Made by a program: the position numbers and the translations under genes. Below the pieces are notes generated by a model. It searched no databases, was not told the DNA's origin, and worked only from the letters and a program-made list of their open reading frames with translations. From Thiofilum sp039797965 (lineage in GTDB: Bacteria > Pseudomonadota > Gammaproteobacteria > Thiotrichales > Thiotrichaceae): a stretch of 40,212 nucleotides of DNA. Shown here in pieces: positions 1 to 6,712 of the stretch. Numbering within the stretch: position 1 is the stretch's first letter; the number at the start of each line of letters is the position of its first letter. The stretch spans positions 1 through 40,212 of the forward strand of contig JBDKGX010000014.1 in NCBI GenBank assembly GCA_039797965.1. Reading direction: 5' to 3'.

Positions 1-2
1 AT

Positions 3-302
3 GCTCAAGTACTGGAAGATCATGTGATTGATCGTATTACAGGCTCACCTTTTGCTCATCAGCCTGCTATTGGCGAGACGGATAATGATACGGTACGAGC
101 AGGCATTCCCGGGCATGTTCTGAAACGCTTTGCCAAAGGTGCGCAATGGTTAGAAGAATATTTAACGACTCAAGTGGGCAGCTCTAGCTTTTTAAAGAAA
201 GTACTTTATGTAGAACGTTATTTAGAAATCATAGAGCGCTTACTACGCCAACCTTATTATCTAATTGTGCTGATTACGATTAGTTTAGTGATCGTATTGT
301 GA
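3..302 (+). CDS. C-terminal part of a membrane protein, probably a NuoL-like proton-pumping subunit (partial)
   Basis: The reading frame is open from the window edge to the stop at 302, so the 5' part of the gene lies outside; an ATG at 24 is internal. The visible 100 residues are a mostly hydrophilic stretch, an amphipathic segment and a final strongly hydrophobic helix (YYLIVLITISLVIVL). A lone membrane helix at the extreme C-terminus after a long amphipathic segment is typical of NuoL/ND5-type subunits. The two genes directly downstream are NuoM-like, which supports the same complex. The fragment has no diagnostic motif of its own, so the NuoL call rests mainly on context. Nine bases separate it from the next gene, indicating one operon. 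Confidence 0.5.
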   Translation, partial: AQVLEDHVIDRITGSPFAHQPAIGETDNDTVRAGIPGHVLKRFAKGAQWLEEYLTTQVGSSSFLKKVLYVERYLEIIERLLRQPYYLIVLITISLVIVL

Positions 303-311
303 GGGGAATGA

Positions 312-1850
312 ATGGATATTGTATTAACTGAAATTCCCAGCTCATGGCCGATTTTAAGTCTTTTGCAAGCTTTACCCTTTCTGGTGGGATTATTACTCAC
401 CCGCTGGCATGGCACTAAAGGTTTTATACTAGCACTATTAGTGACTTCTCTTGAATTTGCACTGGCTATTCATTTGTATTTACAGTTTGACGCGCATCAA
501 CCTGCATGGACTATGCAGTTTGTGGAGCAATTTACTATTTGGAAAGCCTTTCAATACCATGTAGGTGTAGATGGTTTAAGTGTATTGTTTATTTTAATTA
601 CTGCGCTGATTTCTTTTTTAGGCGTGGTCTTTATTGTCTTGCGGCGTTTGCATAGTACTTCAATGTTAGCATTGATCGTGCTGTGTGAATCGGTGTTAAT
701 GAGTCAATTTGTGACCCTAGATATTTTCTGGTTTTGGTTAATGACAGGCTGGGAAATACTATTTACTGCTTATATGACTAAACGCTGGGCTACATTCCAC
801 GATGTGACTCCTACTCTTATTCGCTATTTACAATTTATGGGAACAGCTTTTGCTCTAATGGGTTTTGGCGTATTACTAATGGGCTGGTCTTATGCTGATA
901 CTCATCAAGGACAATGGTCATTTGATTTAGCCGATTTAATACCTCTGCATTTTAGTACAACCCTTGGCACTTTAATTTTCTTTGCTTGGTTTTATGGATT
1001 AGCGATTCGAATTCCTGCTTTTCCCTTTCATGGTTGGTTAGCAGATTTTATGTTGTATGGTAATGTTACCAATGCACCCATGATTTTATTAGGGGTTAAA
1101 GTAGGTGTTTATGCTTTACTACGCTTTGTTTTTCCTATCGTGCCGGAAGCCGTAGAGCAATGGCAATATGCTGTAGTAGGTTTTGCGTTTATTGGGATAT
1201 TTTATGCCGCTATTTTAGCAATTGGGCAACGCACCTTACGTGAGCAACTCGCTTTTGCTGTTATTAGTCATACAGGCTTAGTTATTATTGGTTTATTTAC
1301 TCTGAAAGAAGAAGCCTTTCATGGTGCAGTATTATTAGCTATTAACTTTGGTTTAGCTATTTCAGCTTTATTACTCATGACAGGTTTATTATGGCAACGT
1401 ACTCGTACCACACGGTTAAATAAGCTAGGGGGGTTATTGGATTATTTACCGATGGTAGGCGCTGCCTTTTTAATTGCGGGTTTAGCTATTGTAGGTATGC
1501 CCGGCACTCCCGGATTTGATGGCGTACATTTTATTTTGGCGGCAGCCATTCAGAGTTTTGGTGCTCCTGTTACTATTGCAGCAGCAATGGGTAATATTAT
1601 GGCGGCGGGCTTTTTACTACGAGCCTTCCAACGTACCTTTTTAGGCTCTTTACCTGAGCAAAGCCTAATTCAACATTGGGATACTCAACCCCCCTTATTA
1701 GCTGAAAAAGTCCTAGCTAGTACTATGATTATTGCTATTTTAGGCATTGGTTTTTATAGCCTGCCGTGGCTTACCTTAATAGAATCACCGCTCAAAGGCA
1801 TTAGCGAGTTATTCCCTGCCCTACAAAGCGCTATGGAGATCAAACCATGA
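312..1850 (+). CDS. NuoM/NuoL-family proton-translocating membrane subunit, divergent copy
   Basis: A 512-residue polytopic membrane protein of the complex I / Mrp antiporter family, with about 14 hydrophobic segments. The VGVDGLSVLF motif at residues 84-93 is typical of NuoM. The conserved TM5 glutamate is E148 (GWEIL) and a pump lysine is K263 (GVKVGVYALLRF). The TM7 lysine of canonical NuoM (AVKMP) is replaced by arginine here (AIRIP, R233), which the next gene does not share. It lacks the classic FWEL context around E148. It overlaps the next gene by four bases (ATGA), implying translational coupling. No NuoN or peripheral-arm gene follows, so this is probably an accessory module (CO2 uptake, ion pumping or an expanded complex I) rather than standard complex I. 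The substrate and partner are unknown. Confidence 0.8.
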   Translation: MDIVLTEIPSSWPILSLLQALPFLVGLLLTRWHGTKGFILALLVTSLEFALAIHLYLQFDAHQPAWTMQFVEQFTIWKAFQYHVGVDGLSVLFILITALISFLGVVFIVLRRLHSTSMLALIVLCESVLMSQFVTLDIFWFWLMTGWEILFTAYMTKRWATFHDVTPTLIRYLQFMGTAFALMGFGVLLMGWSYADTHQGQWSFDLADLIPLHFSTTLGTLIFFAWFYGLAIRIPAFPFHGWLADFMLYGNVTNAPMILLGVKVGVYALLRFVFPIVPEAVEQWQYAVVGFAFIGIFYAAILAIGQRTLREQLAFAVISHTGLVIIGLFTLKEEAFHGAVLLAINFGLAISALLLMTGLLWQRTRTTRLNKLGGLLDYLPMVGAAFLIAGLAIVGMPGTPGFDGVHFILAAAIQSFGAPVTIAAAMGNIMAAGFLLRAFQRTFLGSLPEQSLIQHWDTQPPLLAEKVLASTMIIAILGIGFYSLPWLTLIESPLKGISELFPALQSAMEIKP

Positions 1851-3328
1851 TTACGCCTACTTTAATCATGAGTACTTTCCCGTGGCTCAGTACTTTATTC
1901 GTACTATTAGGTTTGGGAGCTATATTAGCGTTAGCTAGTCCACTAAAATGGGCGCGATGGATTACTATTAGTATTCAACTCATTATTCTCGTCATCAGTA
2001 TTATTTTAGTCATTAACTTTAAAATGACTACTAGTGATTTCCAATATGGTGAAAAACTACTATGGATACCTAGCCTCGATATCCATTATCAATTAGGTGT
2101 TGATGGTTTTTCAGTATTATTTTTACCCTTTAGTGCAGTACTTTTTATAGCTGTTGTGATGGGCACTTGGAATGCTATCCGAACCTTACCTAATGCTTAT
2201 TTCTCCCTATTACTGATTATGCAATTAAGCTTAGTGGGGGTGTTTACTGCACTGGATACGGTTTTGTTTTTTCTGTTTTGGGAGTTATCTGTTATTCCCC
2301 TGTTTTTCCTAATTAGCTTTTGGGGTGCGGGAGCCAATCGACGCTATGCTGGAATGAAATATGCTCTCTTGATGCTGGTGGGTGGAGTACCATTATTATT
2401 AGGCTTTTTACTATTAGGTATTAATGAAAGTACTGGCTTTACCTCCGACTATTTTGAACTTTTAAAAACAGCGCATACGCAACCTTACGAGTTATTAGTT
2501 TTTGCGTTATTATTTATAGGCTTTGCCGTAAAAATGCCAGTATTTCCTTTACATACTTGGTTACCTGTCATTGCTCAAGAAGGCCCTGCTGGAATTATTG
2601 CTATCGTTTCAGGTTTAAAAATAGGGGTTTATGGTTTACTGCGTTTTGCTATGCCTTTAGTACCTGATGCAGCCATTAATTTTAAATGGCTATTAGTGGG
2701 CTTGGGTATGTTAGGTTTATTGTACGGAGCTATTACGGCATTAGGGCAAACTAATTTACGACGCATGTTAGCCTTTTCTAGTGTGAGTCATGTAGGCTTA
2801 GTTTTATTAGGAATTGCCAGTTTAAATCCCAGTGGCTTACAAGGGGCTATGTTACAACTACTCAATTTTGCTTTAATAGCTGGGGGATTATATTTATTGG
2901 TGGAGTTTATTCATCAACGCACTGGCTCAGCTGAAGCATTAAGTTTGGGTGGCATCGCGGGTAATATGCCTGTACTCGTGAGTTTATTTTTCTTACTCAG
3001 TATGGCTAGTATTGGAATCCCTGGAACTAGTGGATTTATTGCCGAGCTTTTACTCATTGTCAGTACTTTAAAAACTTATACAGGTGCAGGACTAGTCGCT
3101 TTATTCGTGGTCGTACTAGGCGCTGGATATGTACTCAATTCGATTCGAATTACATTATTAGGGCCTGCTCATCATGAGTACTTAACTCGACTACCCGACT
3201 TATTACCTCGTGAATTAGTGGCAATTAGTTTATTAGTGATTGGAGTATTAGTGTTTGGATTATATCCCCAAGGGATTTTAAATTTATTAGCCTTAAGTAG
3301 TGCTACTTGGTTAGGGCTAGTACAATAA
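1847..3328 (+). CDS. NuoM-like proton-translocating membrane subunit
   Basis: A 493-residue polytopic protein close to canonical NuoM. It has LGVDGFSVLF near residues 83-92, the TM5 glutamate E146 (LFWELSVIPLFF), the TM7 lysine K229 (FAVKMPVFPLHTWLP) and TM8 K258 (GLKIGVYGLLRF), followed by the helix with RRMLAFSSVSHVG. All proton-path residues expected for an active antiporter-like subunit are present, unlike its upstream neighbour. The start ATG overlaps the stop of that gene. The cluster ends here: the next genes are on the other strand, so three NuoL/M-type subunits stand without NuoN. The nuoM symbol is withheld because this need not be part of respiratory complex I. Confidence 0.85.
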   Translation: MITPTLIMSTFPWLSTLFVLLGLGAILALASPLKWARWITISIQLIILVISIILVINFKMTTSDFQYGEKLLWIPSLDIHYQLGVDGFSVLFLPFSAVLFIAVVMGTWNAIRTLPNAYFSLLLIMQLSLVGVFTALDTVLFFLFWELSVIPLFFLISFWGAGANRRYAGMKYALLMLVGGVPLLLGFLLLGINESTGFTSDYFELLKTAHTQPYELLVFALLFIGFAVKMPVFPLHTWLPVIAQEGPAGIIAIVSGLKIGVYGLLRFAMPLVPDAAINFKWLLVGLGMLGLLYGAITALGQTNLRRMLAFSSVSHVGLVLLGIASLNPSGLQGAMLQLLNFALIAGGLYLLVEFIHQRTGSAEALSLGGIAGNMPVLVSLFFLLSMASIGIPGTSGFIAELLLIVSTLKTYTGAGLVALFVVVLGAGYVLNSIRITLLGPAHHEYLTRLPDLLPRELVAISLLVIGVLVFGLYPQGILNLLALSSATWLGLVQ

Positions 3329-3350
3329 TTCTAATAAATTTAGAGTCTAC

Positions 3351-3751
3351 TCAGTCGTTAGGTTGGATTAAATCCCATAAGTTACCATAGCAATCTTTAA
3401 ATACTGAAACAATACCATAAGACTCCTCTGTAGGTACTCGGATGAACTCAACACCTTGGGCACGATAGTGATGGTAATCACGCCAAAAATCATCGGTGTG
3501 TAAAAATAAAAACACACGCCCACCTGTTTGTTGACCAATACAGGCTAGCTGCTCTGGAGTGTTGGCTTTAGCAAGTAATAAAGTAATAAATGCGTAGTAG
3601 AACCTTGTGGTGCTACCACAACCCAGCGCTTTTGTTGAGCCGCTTGGTAGGTATCTTCAATTAGTTCAAAGCCCAACTTATCCACATAAAACGCTAATGC
3701 TTCACCGTAATCACGCACGACTAAAGAGATTAATGCTAGTTGTTGTGCCAT
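3351..3751 (-). pseudogene. VOC-family (glyoxalase/dioxygenase fold) protein, frameshifted by an 8-bp tandem duplication
   Basis: The first part reads MAQQLALISLVVRDYGEALA and continues as a typical VOC domain (FYVDKLGFELIEDTYQ, RWVVVAPQGSTTHLLL), then runs out of frame into a stop at 3545. After the shift the other frame carries the rest of the domain without stops: ACIGQQTGGRVFLFLHTDDF, then the YGIVSVFKDCYGNLWDLIQ end and a TGA at 3351. The junction is an exact tandem duplication of an octamer (3573-3588). With one copy the gene would read through as 130 residues, the usual VOC length. Its start codon overlaps the stop of the upstream thioesterase gene by one base. It may be a recent null allele, a switchable gene or an assembly error. 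Confidence 0.85.
3573..3588. repeat. Perfect 8-bp tandem duplication (AAGTAATA x2) causing the VOC frameshift
   Basis: Two adjacent copies of AAGTAATA (TATTACTT on the coding strand) lie at 3573-3580 and 3581-3588. Removing one copy restores a full-length VOC-family frame. Eight is not a multiple of three, so gain or loss of a unit switches the frame, as slipped-strand replication would. Confidence 0.9.
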
Positions 3752-4188
3752 TAGCCCAATATTCCCGTGTCTTCTCGGACAATCATGGTTGCAAGCATGG
3801 TTGCAATCAGTTTTTCTTTGCCCTGAGTCACTGCAAAAACATCACCTGCACAGACCATTAGAGTTTTTCCCGGTTTAAGTACTCGCCCTTTAGCAATAAA
3901 GTACTCGCCTTGTGCGGGAGAAATAAAATTCGTTTTAAACTCTACCGTCAATACAGCAGCATTATCTGGCATCATACTTAAAGCCGCATAACCACAAGCA
4001 TTGTCGACTAAAGTCGTCACAACACCAGCATGAATAAAACCGTGCTGCTGGGTCAAAGCGGAATTAAAAGGCATGCTAATGACAACCTGCCCAGCCTCTA
4101 CACTAGTAAGCTGTGCTCCTAGCGTATGCATGAGTGCTTGTCGATTAAAGCTCTCGTGGATGCGCTCAAATAATGGCATTTGACTCAT
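3751..4188 (-). CDS. PaaI-family acyl-CoA thioesterase (hotdog fold)
   Basis: A 145-residue protein with the hotdog-thioesterase core: QQHGFIHAGVVTTLVDNACG around residues 48-67. This contains the HG...G turn and the aspartate used for thioester hydrolysis in PaaI/YdiI-type enzymes. It is followed by VLTVEFKTNFISPAQGEYFI, the central beta-sheet strand pattern of the family. Length matches small single-hotdog thioesterases. It is predicted cytoplasmic, hydrolysing acyl- or aryl-CoA esters; the exact substrate cannot be told. Its stop overlaps the start of the VOC gene (TAATG) and it begins nine bases after the phosphatase-like gene, so the three genes are probably co-transcribed. Confidence 0.82.
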   Translation of the reverse strand: MSQMPLFERIHESFNRQALMHTLGAQLTSVEAGQVVISMPFNSALTQQHGFIHAGVVTTLVDNACGYAALSMMPDNAAVLTVEFKTNFISPAQGEYFIAKGRVLKPGKTLMVCAGDVFAVTQGKEKLIATMLATMIVREDTGILG

Positions 4189-4197
4189 AGCAATACC

Positions 4198-4530
4198 TCA
4201 TAGCGATGGTGGTAAATAAGGTGTAACTTTTTGACGAAGTAAATTGACTAAATTGTCTTCCATATAATCATAGTGGTCTGGGATATTTAAACAGATTATT
4301 TTTTTATTATGCAAATCAGCTTTAAAGCGTTCAGATAATTTGCGGCGGTGCGTTTTTTCCATCACAAAGATTACATCTGCCCATGCTAATAGATCAGGAG
4401 AGAGCGGTGTTATAGCACCTTTATTAAGACCTGCTGAGAGCGTTTCTATTCCTGCACAATCAGCAAATATATGTTCTGCGGTAGGGCTACGTAGCTTATT
4501 TTGACTGCAAAGAAATAAGATATGAACCAA
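4198..4530 (-). CDS. Short low-molecular-weight protein tyrosine phosphatase family protein
   Basis: A 110-residue protein starting ILFLCSQNKLRSPTAE. It carries the phosphatase loop C-x5-R-S with C8 as nucleophile and R14 binding phosphate. A DHYDYMED stretch near residues 85-92 could supply the general-acid aspartate. It is shorter than classical LMW phosphatases (about 150 residues), matching a short subfamily. The frame begins at a TTG with an AAGG ribosome-binding site a few bases upstream; no ATG is better placed. It could act on phosphotyrosine or another phospho-ester. Confidence 0.75.
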   Translation of the reverse strand: MVHILFLCSQNKLRSPTAEHIFADCAGIETLSAGLNKGAITPLSPDLLAWADVIFVMEKTHRRKLSERFKADLHNKKIICLNIPDHYDYMEDNLVNLLRQKVTPYLPPSL

Positions 4531-4557
4531 ATCTATTGCCTTAATAATTACTTAGGG

Positions 4558-5205
4558 CTAATTTGAAGGCTCCGGAAAAGCAGGAGCGGGAGGATTACTA
4601 GCGGTTTGCAAAGGCGGCTTCCAAATAAAAGACTCAATCCGCCAATCGGCTAACACAGGTAAAGGGGGTAAAGCATTTTTGGATCCCTCCCAGTTACCAC
4701 TAAATAAATATAAGATGTTACCAGCACTAGGCGCGCGACAGAGCACTTTACCTGCTAACTCCTCCATACCGGGAGCACATTCTTCGACTTTATCTGCTGG
4801 GTAAATATCAACGAATTTAGTCCCAATTTTATGTTCAAGACGATTACCAATGTAGTTGTCATAAATAACTACAGAAAATACTTTTTGGTGCTCGTGGTCG
4901 GGATTGATGGCGAGTAAAGGTTTGGTACGTTGTTTGATGGTAATGACAGGATACTTATCACCATCAATAAAATTAGTTTCCTCAGTGACATTAAGCCCCT
5001 GAAAAGCATCACCAATCAAATGTAAATTAAACGGAGTAGCTGCGTTAATAGGGCCTACACCATCTTGTGATAGATAGTGAGCAGGTCTAGGGGTGGGTTG
5101 TGCTTGATGTAAAGCAGCATCACTTTCTTCACAACCACTTAAGGTAAATACGCTCATAACACTCACCACTAAAGATAGTGTAAGTTGTTGCCAATAACCC
5201 TTCAT
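4558..5205 (-). CDS. DUF1131 / YfeY-like lipoprotein
   Basis: A 215-residue predicted lipoprotein: hydrophobic signal peptide and lipobox LSGC with Cys about residue 25. The mature part resembles E. coli YfeY (RpoE-regulated lipoprotein, DUF1131): GVGPINAATPF, an IYDNYIGNRLEHKIGTKFVD stretch followed by a cysteine pair (EECAPG...VLCRAP), and LFSGNWEG...WRIESFIW near the end. A proline-rich tail of about 20 residues follows the domain. Family function is unknown; the location is probably the outer-membrane inner leaflet. A strong GGAGG ribosome-binding site precedes the ATG. A sigma70-like promoter lies upstream (5236-5263); I do not see an RpoE-type promoter. Confidence 0.75.
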   Translation of the reverse strand: MKGYWQQLTLSLVVSVMSVFTLSGCEESDAALHQAQPTPRPAHYLSQDGVGPINAATPFNLHLIGDAFQGLNVTEETNFIDGDKYPVITIKQRTKPLLAINPDHEHQKVFSVVIYDNYIGNRLEHKIGTKFVDIYPADKVEECAPGMEELAGKVLCRAPSAGNILYLFSGNWEGSKNALPPLPVLADWRIESFIWKPPLQTASNPPAPAFPEPSN

Positions 5206-5235
5206 ACAGCATCCCTCCGCACTCCGATATGCGGG

Positions 5236-5263
5236 ATTGTATAGTACTTCAATCAGTTGCCAA
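5236..5263 (-). promoter_or_regulatory. Sigma70-like promoter for the YfeY-like lipoprotein gene
   Basis: On the minus strand, TTGGCA (5263-5258) is followed after 16 bases by TACAAT (5241-5236). Transcription would begin near 5229, some 25 bases before the start codon. An AGTACT copy lies in the spacer. Confidence 0.5.
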
Positions 5264-5601
5264 GCAGATTAATGATTGAATTCTCTTAGTTTACTCTTCT
5301 AGGAATGGATAACAAGACAGCAAAATCGACCGCTCATCAGAAAATACCTGCCTGAACCGCGATAAACTCCGCAAAGTTTTCCAGAAGAAACTATAACTTA
5401 GGTTAGGCAATGCGTTGCAATGCTTTGTAGTGAAAACCACAAGTAATAGATAATGCCCTTTATCTAGCAACGTATCGCTAACATTCCCAATGCCCGTAAA
5501 GTAAGTTCTATTGCCGGAATATAACAATAAGCTCAGCCGTACACCAACAGCGGATGCTCCCATGCCAAAGGCTTGAAAGGCTTTAGATCACTATAATTAA
5601 C
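5264..5601. other. Gap without a convincing gene
   Basis: This is the emptiest stretch of the window and contains no AGTACT copy. A 90-codon minus-strand frame (5291-5563) is open, but its product (many Ser, Leu, Phe and Cys, no recognisable domain) looks like a chance frame. The plus strand is broken by stops in all frames. A direct octamer repeat AAAGGCTT occurs twice near 5567-5582. No inverted repeats typical of an insertion sequence and no tRNA-like folding were seen. It may be a decayed gene or an element remnant. Confidence 0.4.
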
Positions 5602-5626
5602 CCGCCAGACATGTTCTGGCGGTTTT
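5602..5626 (+). terminator. Hairpin with short T-run just before the exonuclease gene
   Basis: CCGCCAGA (5602-5609) pairs perfectly with TCTGGCGG (5615-5622) around a 5-base loop, followed by TTTT. It is shaped like a rho-independent terminator for plus-strand transcription, yet no plus-strand gene lies upstream and the next start codon is only 15 bases beyond the T-run. It could be an attenuator or end an unseen transcript. A TATACT at 5629-5634 could be a -10 box for the exonuclease gene. Confidence 0.6.
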
Positions 5627-5641
5627 GTTATACTAACGAGC

Positions 5642-6556
5642 ATGTATTCAAATCTACCTGCTTGCGATTCCGTTACTATAACACCTAAAGTTGTTTGGTT
5701 AATAGATACTAATATTTACGTTTATCGAGCGTGGCATACCAAAGAACCTGCCACTTTAGATCAGCATGGTCATAATATTCATGCCGTACGTGGTTTTTTA
5801 CGCTGGTTATATGCATTTCTTACCAAACAACAACCGTTATATATTGCCTTTGCTTTTGATGAAGCACAAACACAAAGTTTTAGACGCTCCATATACCCTA
5901 CTTATAAAGCTCACCGCCCTAGTATGCCTGATAACTTAAATTATCAATTTAAACTCTGTAGAGAGTTTTTAGCTGCACTAGGATTTGTCAATTATTCAAG
6001 CAATCAATATGAGGCAGACGATATTATTGGTACGTGGCTCACGCAACAAGCTAGCCAAACAACTTGTAATATTATTAGTGGTGACAAAGACTTAATGCAG
6101 TTAGTCCGTGATATAGATTACTGGTGGGATTACGATAAACGCGAACCGCTCAATCAAGGTAAAATCAAACGCACGATGGGGGTATGGCCTAAACAAATAC
6201 CTGACCAGTTAGCTTTAGCAGGGGATGAAGCCGACAATATTCCGGGGATAAATGGGATTGGTTTAGGTACTGCCGCCAAAATCTTAAATAAATTTACCTC
6301 AATAGAAGTGTTGTTAATGCGTTTACCTGAACTGACTCAGCTCAAAACACTACGCTACACCAAAGTACTTCAAGAGCGAATAAGCGCCCAGCAAGAGCAA
6401 ATCCGTACCAATAAGCAGCTCACTCGCATTTACTGCCAAGTACCTACAGTCCCCCAAGATTTAAAGCGCCAACCTATAGATATCACTAAACTTCAAGTAC
6501 TTTGCGAGCAAATAGGTTTAAGTAAAGAACAATATGAAATGTGGCAAGCCATTTAA
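5642..6556 (+). CDS. 5'-3' exonuclease / flap endonuclease (Xni/ExoIX or PolI N-domain type)
   Basis: A 304-residue stand-alone 5'-nuclease. In order: VWLIDTNIYVYRAWH at about residues 18-32 (first metal aspartate and the YRA motif), FAFDEAQTQSFRR, YEADDIIGTW (about 123-132), SGDKDLMQLV (about 145-154), and the helix-3-turn-helix region LALAGDEADNIPGINGIGLG. These are the acidic metal ligands and DNA-binding helix of the FEN superfamily. There is no polymerase domain, so it is not PolA. It is about 50 residues longer than E. coli Xni, and the first 16 residues before the domain are not conserved, so the real start could be slightly downstream. Likely role: flap or Okazaki-primer processing. 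Confidence 0.85.
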   Translation: MYSNLPACDSVTITPKVVWLIDTNIYVYRAWHTKEPATLDQHGHNIHAVRGFLRWLYAFLTKQQPLYIAFAFDEAQTQSFRRSIYPTYKAHRPSMPDNLNYQFKLCREFLAALGFVNYSSNQYEADDIIGTWLTQQASQTTCNIISGDKDLMQLVRDIDYWWDYDKREPLNQGKIKRTMGVWPKQIPDQLALAGDEADNIPGINGIGLGTAAKILNKFTSIEVLLMRLPELTQLKTLRYTKVLQERISAQQEQIRTNKQLTRIYCQVPTVPQDLKRQPIDITKLQVLCEQIGLSKEQYEMWQAI

Positions 6557-6578
6557 TTAAGCAATAACCTCAGCCTAA

Positions 6579-6662
6579 ATATTAAAAACACTTCGCTATG
6601 ATAATGTAGAGCAAGCTCAGAAACTCTACAGAGAATTAGCTGCAAAAATGAGTGGCAATTAA
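6579..6662 (+). other. Possible gene remnant: short open tail without a start
   Basis: From just after a stop at 6576-6578 to TAA at 6660-6662 a frame encodes about 27 residues ending VEQAQKLYRELAAKMSGN, a natural-looking amphipathic helix. No start codon or ribosome-binding site precedes it in frame. It may be the C-terminal remnant of a lost gene; equally it may be chance. Confidence 0.2.
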
Positions 6663-6670
6663 TTTAAAAT

Positions 6671-6710
6671 AAAATAGTACTCTACCGATGAAATTGCAGA
6701 GTACTATTTT
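6671..6710. terminator. Bidirectional terminator built on an inverted AGTACT pair
   Basis: AAAATAGTACTCT (6671-6683) is perfectly complementary to AGAGTACTATTTT (6698-6710), with a 14-base loop. The outer A and T runs give a T-tail in either direction. It lies between the convergent exonuclease and ABC-F genes and probably ends both transcripts. Each arm contains one AGTACT. Confidence 0.85.
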
Positions 6711-6712
6711 AA

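Noticed and set aside
3607..3861. Plus-strand 84-codon frame
   Set aside because: Antisense to the VOC and thioesterase genes, whose reading frames carry recognisable domains.
5291..5563. 90-codon minus-strand open frame in the gap
   Set aside because: Its composition is rich in Ser, Leu, Phe and Cys with no domain, and no good ribosome-binding site was seen. It looks like a chance frame, so it is described only as part of the gap.
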